Shown: in pieces, positions 1 through 7,045 of the stretch
How positions within the stretch are numbered: the first letter of the stretch is position 1
Layout: every line of letters starts with the position of its first letter
Source of the DNA: an uncultured Lachnospiraceae bacterium
Lineage (GTDB): Bacteria > Bacillota > Clostridia > Lachnospirales > Lachnospiraceae
Assembly: GCA_905203555.1 (NCBI GenBank)
Contig: CAJKWK010000003.1
Span: 40,460-104,459, forward strand
Direction of reading: 5' to 3'
DNA: 64,000 bases
Notes under the pieces: model-generated
Database searches by the model: none
What the model was told of the DNA's origin: nothing
The model's input: the letters and a program-made list of their open reading frames with translations, nothing else
Program-made: the position numbers and the translations under genes

Positions 1-761
1 AATACTCCGTTCGCATTCTCTCCCGGAATACCCATAAACTTCGGAAGTCCTGCACCTGATCCAATAAAGACAGCCTCAAATCCTTCTTCTTCAATCAACT
101 GATCGATTGTAGTAGATTTACCAATTACAACATTGGTTTCAAATTTAACGCCAAGTTCTTTTACTTTCTCAATTTCTTTTGCAACAACTTTCTGTTTTGG
201 AAGACGGAACTCCGGAATACCATACACCAATACTCCGCCCAGTTCATGAAGTGCTTCGAATACAGTTACTTCATAACCGAGTTTTGCCAAATCTCCCGCA
301 CATGTCAATCCGGACGGACCGGAACCAATTACAGCAACTTTATGACCATTCGTCTTTTCTGCTCCAACCGGCTTAATATCATTCTCCAATGCATAATCTG
401 CCACAAAACGCTCCAGTTTTCCAATGGAAATCGGCTCACCTTTGATTCCGCGAATACACTGTCCCTCACACTGTGACTCCTGAGGACATACACGACCGCA
501 GATTGCCGGAAGAGCTGAAGATTGTCCGATCACTTTATATGCTTCTTCAATATTGCCGTTCTTGATTTCTTTAATAAATCCAGGAATGTTAATTGCTACC
601 GGACAACCCTGAATACATTTTGCATTTTTACAATTAATACATCTGGAAGCCTCTTCCATAGCTTCTTCCATGTTATATCCAAGACAAACTTCTTCAAAGT
701 TCGTTGCACGAACCTTTGGATCCTGTTCTCTTACCGGTACTTTTTTTAATACATCTCCCAT
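1..761 (-). CDS. nfnB: NfnB/GltD-type NADPH flavoprotein oxidoreductase (partial, C-terminus off window)
   Basis: The N-terminal 253 residues are present and the rest runs off the left edge. It has two cysteine clusters typical of the GltD/NfnB/PreT iron-sulfur domain (Cys41, 44, 49 and 53, then a second set around 85-100). A dinucleotide-binding motif GSGPSGLTCAGDL follows near residue 145. The ATG overlaps the upstream stop as TAATG, so it is translationally coupled to the FAD/NAD-binding subunit. That pairing is the arrangement of NfnAB, the electron-bifurcating NADH-dependent ferredoxin:NADP+ oxidoreductase. Alone it could be called the glutamate synthase small subunit, but no large subunit is visible. 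The NfnB call is inferred from the pair; the family is certain. Confidence 0.8.
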   Translation of the reverse strand, partial: MGDVLKKVPVREQDPKVRATNFEEVCLGYNMEEAMEEASRCINCKNAKCIQGCPVAINIPGFIKEIKNGNIEEAYKVIGQSSALPAICGRVCPQESQCEGQCIRGIKGEPISIGKLERFVADYALENDIKPVGAEKTNGHKVAVIGSGPSGLTCAGDLAKLGYEVTVFEALHELGGVLVYGIPEFRLPKQKVVAKEIEKVKELGVKFETNVVIGKSTTIDQLIEEEGFEAVFIGSGAGLPKFMGIPGENANGV

Positions 762-1651
762 TATTCGTCACCTCCACAATGTCCGCATCCACCATGATGT
801 GTATCGCCTTCCAGAATCTTCAGCATTGCACGTCCTTCAGCTGTCTTGTAGGTCTGAGCTCTCTTCATAGCCTGATCAAAATCTACGAGATGACCATCGA
901 ATTCCGGTCCGTCTACACAGGCAAATTTAATCTCATCTCCTACCTGTAAACGGCAAGCTCCGCACATTCCGGTTCCATCTACCATAATTGGATTCATGCT
1001 GACAATTGTCGGAATCTCTAATTTCTTTGTCAAAAGACAAACAAATTTCATCATGATCATTGGTCCGATTGCAACACAAACATCATACTGTTTTCCTTCA
1101 TTCTGAACCAGATCTTCTACTACAGCTGTTACCATACCGGAACGACCATAAGAACCATCATCCGTTGTTACATACAGATTGCCTGCAACAGCTTCTAATT
1201 CATTTTCAAGAATTACCATTTCTTTTGTTTTTGCACCCAGAACCACATCTGCTTCAATACCATGCTCATGCAGCCACTTTACCTGCGGATAGACCGGAGC
1301 CGCACCAACGCCGCCGGCTACAAAAAGCATCTTTTTATTCTTCAGAGAATCCAAATCTTCGTTTACGAACTCGGACGCACATCCCAAAGGTCCAACGAAA
1401 TCGCGGAAACTATCCCCGGCTTTTAAACCGGACATCTTTACTGTTGATGCGCCGACTTCCTGAAATACAATCGTAATTGTACCGGCCTCACGGTCATAAT
1501 CACAAATTGTCAACGGAATTCTCTCCCCTTTATCATCCATTTTAACAATCACAAACTGTCCCGGCTGACAATGTTTTGCAACACGTGGTGCTTCCACATC
1601 CATAAGATAAATCTTATCAGCCAGTTTCTCTGCTTTCAAAATCTTATACAT
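761..1651 (-). CDS. nfnA: NfnA-type ferredoxin-NADP reductase subunit (sulfide dehydrogenase/PyrK-like FAD/NAD-binding protein)
   Basis: A 296-residue flavoprotein of the ferredoxin reductase fold. The FAD-binding motif RIPLTICDY is at about 44-52, and the NAD-binding segment VAGGVGAAPVYPQ starts near 111. A C-terminal cysteine set (GMCGACRLQVG and FACVDGPEFDG) is typical for the [2Fe-2S] cluster of NfnA/PyrK/SudB. The tail is rich in His, Gly and Cys (GGCGHCGGDE). The start has AAGGAGG seven bases upstream. It is first in a two-gene operon with nfnB. Together they should exchange electrons between NADH, ferredoxin and NADPH in the cytoplasm. SudAB-type sulfide dehydrogenase is the main alternative name. 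Confidence 0.82.
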   Translation of the reverse strand: MYKILKAEKLADKIYLMDVEAPRVAKHCQPGQFVIVKMDDKGERIPLTICDYDREAGTITIVFQEVGASTVKMSGLKAGDSFRDFVGPLGCASEFVNEDLDSLKNKKMLFVAGGVGAAPVYPQVKWLHEHGIEADVVLGAKTKEMVILENELEAVAGNLYVTTDDGSYGRSGMVTAVVEDLVQNEGKQYDVCVAIGPMIMMKFVCLLTKKLEIPTIVSMNPIMVDGTGMCGACRLQVGDEIKFACVDGPEFDGHLVDFDQAMKRAQTYKTAEGRAMLKILEGDTHHGGCGHCGGDE

Positions 1652-1692
1652 GATTTTCCTCCTTGTATATTTTAAATAAATACCCTGTCACT

Positions 1693-1721
1693 ATCATACG
1701 CCATTCCATCTCGATTCGCAA
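1693..1721 (-). promoter_or_regulatory. sigma-A promoter of nfnAB
   Basis: Read on the minus strand: TTGCGA, 17-bp spacer, TATGAT, about 40 bases upstream of the nfnA start. Confidence 0.6.
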
Positions 1722-1775
1722 GTATTCTTTCCTGGAAATGACGGTTTTGCACAGAAAATTTCATCTGAAAAACAT

Positions 1776-1808
1776 CAAAAAAGGACAGACACAACTAGCA
1801 TCTGTCCC
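1776..1808 (-). terminator. intrinsic terminator after the alcohol dehydrogenase
   Basis: Minus strand: GGACAGA stem, 11-base loop, TCTGTCC, then six U residues, just past the stop codon at 1824. Confidence 0.85.
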
Positions 1809-1823
1809 TTAATTCAGCTGTAA

Positions 1824-3005
1824 TTAGAAATCTACTTCTGTTCCGTAATAAATACATGTAAAGAGTTTTTCCATAGTTGCAGGATCAATTGCACGTGGAT
1901 TTGATCCAGTACAAGCATCTCCAACCGCATTTTCAGAAATTGTTGCAATTTTCTCTTTGAACTCTTCTTCATCAATTCCAAATTCTTTTAATGTTTTTGG
2001 AATATTCAACTGAACATTGAAATCATCGATTTTTTCACACAAACTGTTAATGAGTGCTTTTTCAGAAGCTCCCGGAAGTCCAACTTTTCTTGCAATCTCT
2101 GCATAACGTTTTGCAGCTACAGGGTCTTTCGCATTGTATTTGATAACATATGGAAGATACATTGCATTTGCACAGCCATGAGTAATATGACCTGTTGAAA
2201 ATGCTGCTCCTGTTTTATGTGCCATAGAATGTACAATACCCAACAAAGCATTGGAAAATGCCATTCCTGCCAGACATTGTGCGTCATGCATCTCTGCTCT
2301 TGCATCCATATTGCCTCTGTATGAAGCCGGAAGGTAATCAAATACCATTTCAATTGCCTGAATTGCAAGCGGGTCTGTATATGCACAATGTAATGTAGAA
2401 ACATATGCTTCAATTGCATGTGTAAGAGCATCCATACCAGTATATGCAACCTGTTTTGCCGGAAGACCTTCAACCAGCTCAGAATCAACGATTGCTACAT
2501 CCGGTGTGATATTGAAATCAGCCAATGGATATTTTACACCTGTCTGATAATTTGTAATTACAGAGAATGCTGTTACTTCTGTAGCTGTTCCTGATGTAGA
2601 AGGAATCGCACAGAATTTTGCTTTCTGTCTCAGTTCCGGGAAATTAAACGGAATACAAAGTTCTTCAAATGTTACATCCGGATACTCATAAAATGCCCAC
2701 ATTGCTTTTGCAGCATCAATCGGAGAGCCGCCTCCCATTGAAACGATCCAGTCCGGCTGGAATGCACGCATTGCTTCTGCACCTTTCATAACAGTTTCAA
2801 CTGACGGATCTGGTTCAACACCCTCAAAAAGTTCTACTTCCATACCAGCTTCTTTCAGATAGCCGACAGCTTTGTCAAGAAATCCCTGACGTTTCATAGA
2901 GCCACCGCCAACAACAAGGATTGCTCTTTTTCCTTTCAGATTCTTGAGTTCTTCAAGACATCCTTTTCCATGATAAACGTCTCTTGGTAATGTAAATCTT
3001 CCCAT
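1824..3005 (-). CDS. iron-containing alcohol dehydrogenase (group III)
   Basis: A 393-residue Fe-ADH, full length for the family. Visible parts are the nucleotide-binding loop GGGSPIDAAKAM (91-102), the family signature around 188-200, and likely metal ligands Asp192, His196, His263 and His276. It reduces aldehydes to alcohols with NAD(P)H, or the reverse, in fermentation. Which aldehyde (acetaldehyde, butyraldehyde or another) is not readable. The gene is a single unit with its own promoter and terminator. An inverted repeat resembling a Rex site lies at the transcription start, which would fit NADH-controlled expression. Confidence 0.9.
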   Translation of the reverse strand: MGRFTLPRDVYHGKGCLEELKNLKGKRAILVVGGGSMKRQGFLDKAVGYLKEAGMEVELFEGVEPDPSVETVMKGAEAMRAFQPDWIVSMGGGSPIDAAKAMWAFYEYPDVTFEELCIPFNFPELRQKAKFCAIPSTSGTATEVTAFSVITNYQTGVKYPLADFNITPDVAIVDSELVEGLPAKQVAYTGMDALTHAIEAYVSTLHCAYTDPLAIQAIEMVFDYLPASYRGNMDARAEMHDAQCLAGMAFSNALLGIVHSMAHKTGAAFSTGHITHGCANAMYLPYVIKYNAKDPVAAKRYAEIARKVGLPGASEKALINSLCEKIDDFNVQLNIPKTLKEFGIDEEEFKEKIATISENAVGDACTGSNPRAIDPATMEKLFTCIYYGTEVDF

Positions 3006-3033
3006 GATAATGCATCTCCTTATGTATTAATAT

Positions 3034-3047
3034 GTTATTTTTTTAAC
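3034..3047. promoter_or_regulatory. candidate Rex operator at the alcohol dehydrogenase promoter
   Basis: The inverted repeat GTTATTTTTTTAAC covers the expected transcription start. It is close to the core of the Rex consensus known in Firmicutes (GTTAA, four bases, TTAAC), with one mismatch. The outer positions do not match. A rex gene is present at 15652-16299. Inference only. Confidence 0.35.
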
Positions 3048-3053
3048 GCATTA

Positions 3054-3082
3054 ATTATACCACTCTGACTTATCGAAAACAA
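3054..3082 (-). promoter_or_regulatory. sigma-A promoter of the alcohol dehydrogenase gene
   Basis: Minus strand: TTGTTT, 17-bp spacer, perfect TATAAT. Confidence 0.65.
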
Positions 3083-3117
3083 GCAATTTAACCTATTTTT
3101 AAACTTGAATAATGCAC

Positions 3118-3163
3118 AAAAAACCTCTCGTATTTTTGTACATAAATACAAGAGGTTTTTCAC
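3118..3163. terminator. terminator after the zinc-ribbon protein gene
   Basis: A long near-perfect hairpin (AAAAACCTCT and GTATTT arms around a short loop) is flanked by A and T runs. It follows the minus-strand stop at 3182 and could work in both directions. Confidence 0.8.
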
Positions 3164-3181
3164 ACAGGAAAAGAGTGCAGC

Positions 3182-4480
3182 CTACTCATATTCAAGCAGA
3201 TAATTCCGTTTTGTAACCTGTGTCATTTTTCCGTTTTCACTGATCAAAACTGCCGAAAAGATAGTAGAACCTTCCGGCATATCAATCGGCCCGCTATATT
3301 CATTCGATGCAGCCGACGGAGTTGTTCCGTCTGTTGTATAATATGCTTTATATCCATCCGGAACCTGTATTGTAATCTGAGTCGCCGAAGTATATTGTCC
3401 GGTAGACGGAGTCACCGCCGGTGCATCTTCTATAGGGATCTCGATGGTATATGTCTTGGACGCAATCAAACTTGGAACTCCCTTTTTATTATAAGCCACC
3501 GCACGTATAGTCGTTGTCCCTTCATCCAGAAGTATTGGCTCCTCATACTTTGCACTGGACTTTGTAGGTTCTGTATCATCCGTCGTGTAATAAATCATTC
3601 CCTTACCTGAAATCGCAACTTCCTGCACTTCCGGATACGTACCTTCTTCCAAACTAAACTGAGGGATTCCGGAGACATACTCACTAACCGCACTCAGAAC
3701 CCGATCATCACATCCATCTAAAAGACTGGAAATTTTTTCCTTTTGATCTGTCTTCATATAAAAATCAATTGCCGCCTGATACAGTCCTGCGTTTGCAGGT
3801 TGAGAATCAATCGCCTCAAGGAAAATATCTTCCGCCTTGTCCAGTGTCTTCTGCTGAATATATATTTCCGCCCTTCCTGTATACGCTTCTGCTCTTTTTC
3901 CATCTTTCCGAATTGCTCTTTCAAATGCATTCTCTGCCGCCGTATATTCTCCAGCCTGAAGAGAACGATATCCTCGATTCACAACCCCGGTATAAGAATT
4001 CTGATAAATAATATATCCACCTGCACCTAACACCAACGCCAAAAACAGCAGTACAGAGAGAATTGCATTTCGCCTTCTTCTCTTTGCCCGCTTTTTCTTT
4101 AACATCTGCTGACGCCTGCGTTCTTCTCTCGTATTTGGATGAACAGCCCCGGTATTTCGATTCCCGGAACCACGTCTTTCCTGCCGCCATACCTCTGTTT
4201 GCTTTGAGACTGTTTTGGCACGCCCTGCGCGAATATCATCCAGCTCTCCCTGACTTAAAACTCGAGTCGCATTTGCAGATTCTCGATTCAACTGTTCTCT
4301 ATATCGACGCACTTCTTCCGGCCGAATGGGTCTTGTAGCATCTTCTACAGACCCCCTGACCTCTCTGGCAAGCACGTCTTCTAACGGATTATAATCCGGT
4401 ACCATCTGTATTTCTGTTCTACAATCGGGGCAGATCAGAGTTCCCTCAGGTATTTCTGCACCACAATTTGTACATTTCAT
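3182..4480 (-). CDS. zinc-ribbon, single-pass membrane protein with TPR and chitobiase C-terminal-like repeats
   Basis: The start chosen is the ATG with AGGAGG upstream, so the protein (432 aa) begins directly with a zinc ribbon (Cys3, 6, 17, 20). A basic, low-complexity linker follows, then one membrane helix near 137-158. Next come TPR-like helices (about 165-240). Two chitobiase/beta-hexosaminidase C-terminal-like repeats follow, each marked by YYTTDxTxP (around 298 and 380). The predicted topology is a cytoplasmic zinc ribbon with the TPR and beta repeats outside. It is last in the ftsK-fhs-folD run, 16 bases after folD. I do not recognise a named function; a cell-surface scaffold or sensor role is a guess. 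Confidence 0.75.
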   Translation of the reverse strand: MKCTNCGAEIPEGTLICPDCRTEIQMVPDYNPLEDVLAREVRGSVEDATRPIRPEEVRRYREQLNRESANATRVLSQGELDDIRAGRAKTVSKQTEVWRQERRGSGNRNTGAVHPNTREERRRQQMLKKKRAKRRRRNAILSVLLFLALVLGAGGYIIYQNSYTGVVNRGYRSLQAGEYTAAENAFERAIRKDGKRAEAYTGRAEIYIQQKTLDKAEDIFLEAIDSQPANAGLYQAAIDFYMKTDQKEKISSLLDGCDDRVLSAVSEYVSGIPQFSLEEGTYPEVQEVAISGKGMIYYTTDDTEPTKSSAKYEEPILLDEGTTTIRAVAYNKKGVPSLIASKTYTIEIPIEDAPAVTPSTGQYTSATQITIQVPDGYKAYYTTDGTTPSAASNEYSGPIDMPEGSTIFSAVLISENGKMTQVTKRNYLLEYE

Positions 4481-4496
4481 AGAGCGCTTCCTCCTG

Positions 4497-5333
4497 TTAT
4501 CTAGCCGTCTCCACACAATTGTTCATTAACATCGCAATCGTCATCGGTCCAACGCCACCCGGAACTGGCGTGATTGCTGATGCTTTATCTTTTACTTTTT
4601 CAAAATCAACATCCCCGCACAACTTATTCTGAGCATCCCGATGCATTCCAACATCAATTACAACTGCACCTTCCTTGATATAGGTATCATCGATCATTTG
4701 CTGCTGTCCTACCGCAGCAATCAGAATATCTGCTCTTTTCGTAACTTCTTTTAAATTACGGGTTTTTGAATGTGCAATTGTAACAGTTGCATTTTCTCTG
4801 AGAAGCAATGCAGCCATTGGTTTTCCTACAATATTACTTCTTCCTATCACTACACATTCTTTTCCTTCGATGGAAATTCCGGAACGTTTTAGAAGCTGAA
4901 TAACTCCTGCCGGAGTACAAGAAAGGAATCCCTTTTCTCCAAGCCAAAGCCGTCCAACACTCACCGGATGAAATCCATCTACATCCTTTTCCGGAGAGAT
5001 TGCACGAAGAACCTTATCTTCATTTAATGTTTTGGGAAGTGGTAACTGTACAAGAATCCCATTCACTTTTTCATCTGCATTTAACCGTTCCACCAACTCC
5101 AAAAGTTCTCTTTCTGTGATTGTTTCCGGTAATTCATAAGATTCTGATCGAATCCCGATATAAGCACACGCCTTTTTCTTATTATTTACATAAACAGTAG
5201 AAGCCGGATCACTGCCAACTTGTACAACCGCAAGGCAGATTTCTCTGCCTTGTTGTTTCAAACGCTCTACTTCGATTTTCAGTTCCTCTTTTATTTCTTT
5301 TGAAATCTGTTTTCCATCAATTAATTGTGCCAT
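4497..5333 (-). CDS. folD: bifunctional methylenetetrahydrofolate dehydrogenase / methenyltetrahydrofolate cyclohydrolase
   Basis: A 278-residue FolD of normal length. It has the substrate-site motif YVNNKKKAC (48-56, catalytic Lys52), GILVQLPLP (about 93-101), the KDVDGFHP motif (about 117), and the NADP-binding GRSNIVGKP segment (about 162). It interconverts 5,10-methylene-, 5,10-methenyl- and 10-formyl-tetrahydrofolate in the cytoplasm. It lies 20 bases downstream of fhs, so together they connect formate with the C1-folate pool. This could also serve methyl groups released by the corrinoid locus at 22-35 kb, but no metF is in the window. Confidence 0.97.
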   Translation of the reverse strand: MAQLIDGKQISKEIKEELKIEVERLKQQGREICLAVVQVGSDPASTVYVNNKKKACAYIGIRSESYELPETITERELLELVERLNADEKVNGILVQLPLPKTLNEDKVLRAISPEKDVDGFHPVSVGRLWLGEKGFLSCTPAGVIQLLKRSGISIEGKECVVIGRSNIVGKPMAALLLRENATVTIAHSKTRNLKEVTKRADILIAAVGQQQMIDDTYIKEGAVVIDVGMHRDAQNKLCGDVDFEKVKDKASAITPVPGGVGPMTIAMLMNNCVETAR

Positions 5334-5353
5334 TCTGTACTCCTGTATCTTTT

Positions 5354-7024
5354 CTAAAACAGACCAACAATATCGCCATCATCTGTTACATCTATATTAT
5401 TTGCTGCCGGTACTTTTGGCAATCCCGGCATTGTCATGACTGCTCCTGTCAACGCAACAACAAATCCTGCTCCCGCACTTACATATACTTCACGAATATG
5501 AATATCAAAGTTTTCCGGACGTCCAAGTTTTTTCGCATCATCTGAGAGAGAATACTGATTCTTCGCCATACAAACAGGTACGTCTCCAAATCCCATTGCC
5601 TCGATCTTTGCAAGCTGTTTCTCTGCCGCCGGCTCATAAATAACGGAACGAGCACCGTAAATTTCCTTAGAAATAGTTTCAATCTTCTCTTTCAGTGAAT
5701 ATGCATCCGGATAAAGCGGATGATAATGACTCTCCTTTGTTTCCAGTGTATCCAATACTTTCTGAGCAAGTGCGATACCGCCCTCTCCTCCTTTTGCCCA
5801 AACTTCAGCAAGTGCAAATTCACATCCATGTTCTTCACAGAACTTGCGGATAAATTCATTCTCAGCCGGAGTATCAGTCACAAAAGAATTAAGTGTAACA
5901 ACAACTGGTACATCGTATTTCTGTATATTTTCTATATGTTTCTCTAAATTAACAATTCCTTTTGCAAGAGCTTCGAGATTTTCCTCTCCCAGATCCGCCT
6001 TCGGAACTCCACCATTATACTTCAAAGCACGTACAGTTGCAACTAAAACAACAGCATCCGGTTTTAATCCTGCTTTACGGCATTTGATGTCCATAAACTT
6101 CTCTGCTCCCAGATCTGCACCAAATCCAGCCTCTGTAATAGTTATATCGCTCATCTTCAAAGCCATTTTGGTAGCTCGAACACTGTTGCAGCCATGTGCA
6201 ATATTTGCAAACGGACCACCATGTACCAAAGCCGGTGTATGTTCTAATGTTTGAATCAAATTCGGTTTGATCGCATCTTTTAAAAGTGCAGCCATTGCAC
6301 CTGTCGCCTGTAAATCATCCGCAGTAACCGGATCTCCGGCAAAATTATATGCAACGATAATCCGTCCCAGCCGACGTTTCAGATCTGCAAGGTCATCAGC
6401 AAGACAAAGAATTGCCATAATCTCAGATGCCACTGTAATAACAAAATGATCTTCTCGAACCATTCCATCCATTTTATTTCCAAGACCCACTACTACATTT
6501 CTCAAAACTCTGTCATTCATATCTACACATCGTTTCCAAACCACTTGACGTGGATCGATCTGCAAAGCATTTCCCTGTTGGATATGATTATCTAACATTG
6601 CTGCAAGCAGATTGTTCGCCGAGGTAATTGCATGAAAATCACCTGTGAAATGCAGATTCAGATCATCCATAGGAACTACCTGAGAATAGCCGCCGCCGGC
6701 AGCTCCGCCTTTGATACCGAAACATGGTCCAAGAGAAGGTTCGCGAAGCGCGATCACAGCCTTTTTATTTAATTTTGCCATTGCCTGTCCAAGACCTACT
6801 GTAACCGTTGTTTTTCCCTCTCCGGCAGGTGTCGGATTGATTGCAGTAACAAGAACCAGTTTCCCGTCTTCGTTATTTTTGATCTTATCCCAGAATCCTT
6901 CTGAAAGTTTTGCCTTGTACTTTCCATAGTACTCCAAATCCTCTTCTGCAATTCCTGCTCTCTGAGCCACTTCTTTAATCGGGAGCATCTCTGCTTCCTG
7001 TGCGATCTGAATGTCTGTTTTCAT
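5354..7024 (-). CDS. fhs: formate-tetrahydrofolate ligase
   Basis: A 556-residue protein, full length. The ATP-binding loop PTPAGEGKTT is at 64-73. The Gly-rich segment IKGGAAGGGYSQV, well conserved in this enzyme, is near 104. It makes 10-formyl-tetrahydrofolate from formate, ATP and tetrahydrofolate, or yields ATP in reverse. It sits between ftsK (21 bases upstream) and folD (20 bases downstream) and is very probably co-transcribed with both. I see no folate riboswitch in front of it, as there is no room. Confidence 0.97.
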   Translation of the reverse strand: MKTDIQIAQEAEMLPIKEVAQRAGIAEEDLEYYGKYKAKLSEGFWDKIKNNEDGKLVLVTAINPTPAGEGKTTVTVGLGQAMAKLNKKAVIALREPSLGPCFGIKGGAAGGGYSQVVPMDDLNLHFTGDFHAITSANNLLAAMLDNHIQQGNALQIDPRQVVWKRCVDMNDRVLRNVVVGLGNKMDGMVREDHFVITVASEIMAILCLADDLADLKRRLGRIIVAYNFAGDPVTADDLQATGAMAALLKDAIKPNLIQTLEHTPALVHGGPFANIAHGCNSVRATKMALKMSDITITEAGFGADLGAEKFMDIKCRKAGLKPDAVVLVATVRALKYNGGVPKADLGEENLEALAKGIVNLEKHIENIQKYDVPVVVTLNSFVTDTPAENEFIRKFCEEHGCEFALAEVWAKGGEGGIALAQKVLDTLETKESHYHPLYPDAYSLKEKIETISKEIYGARSVIYEPAAEKQLAKIEAMGFGDVPVCMAKNQYSLSDDAKKLGRPENFDIHIREVYVSAGAGFVVALTGAVMTMPGLPKVPAANNIDVTDDGDIVGLF

Positions 7025-7045
7025 CTGTGCTTCCTCCTTTTGACT

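Noticed and set aside
761..1476. Plus-strand open frames within the nfnA region
   Set aside because: They lie antisense to a well-conserved gene, have no ribosome-binding site, and read as low-complexity His/Leu/Pro-rich shadow translations.
2117..2488. A 123-codon minus-strand open frame inside the alcohol dehydrogenase gene
   Set aside because: It is an alternate frame of a conserved enzyme, rich in Met, His and Trp, without its own translation start signal.
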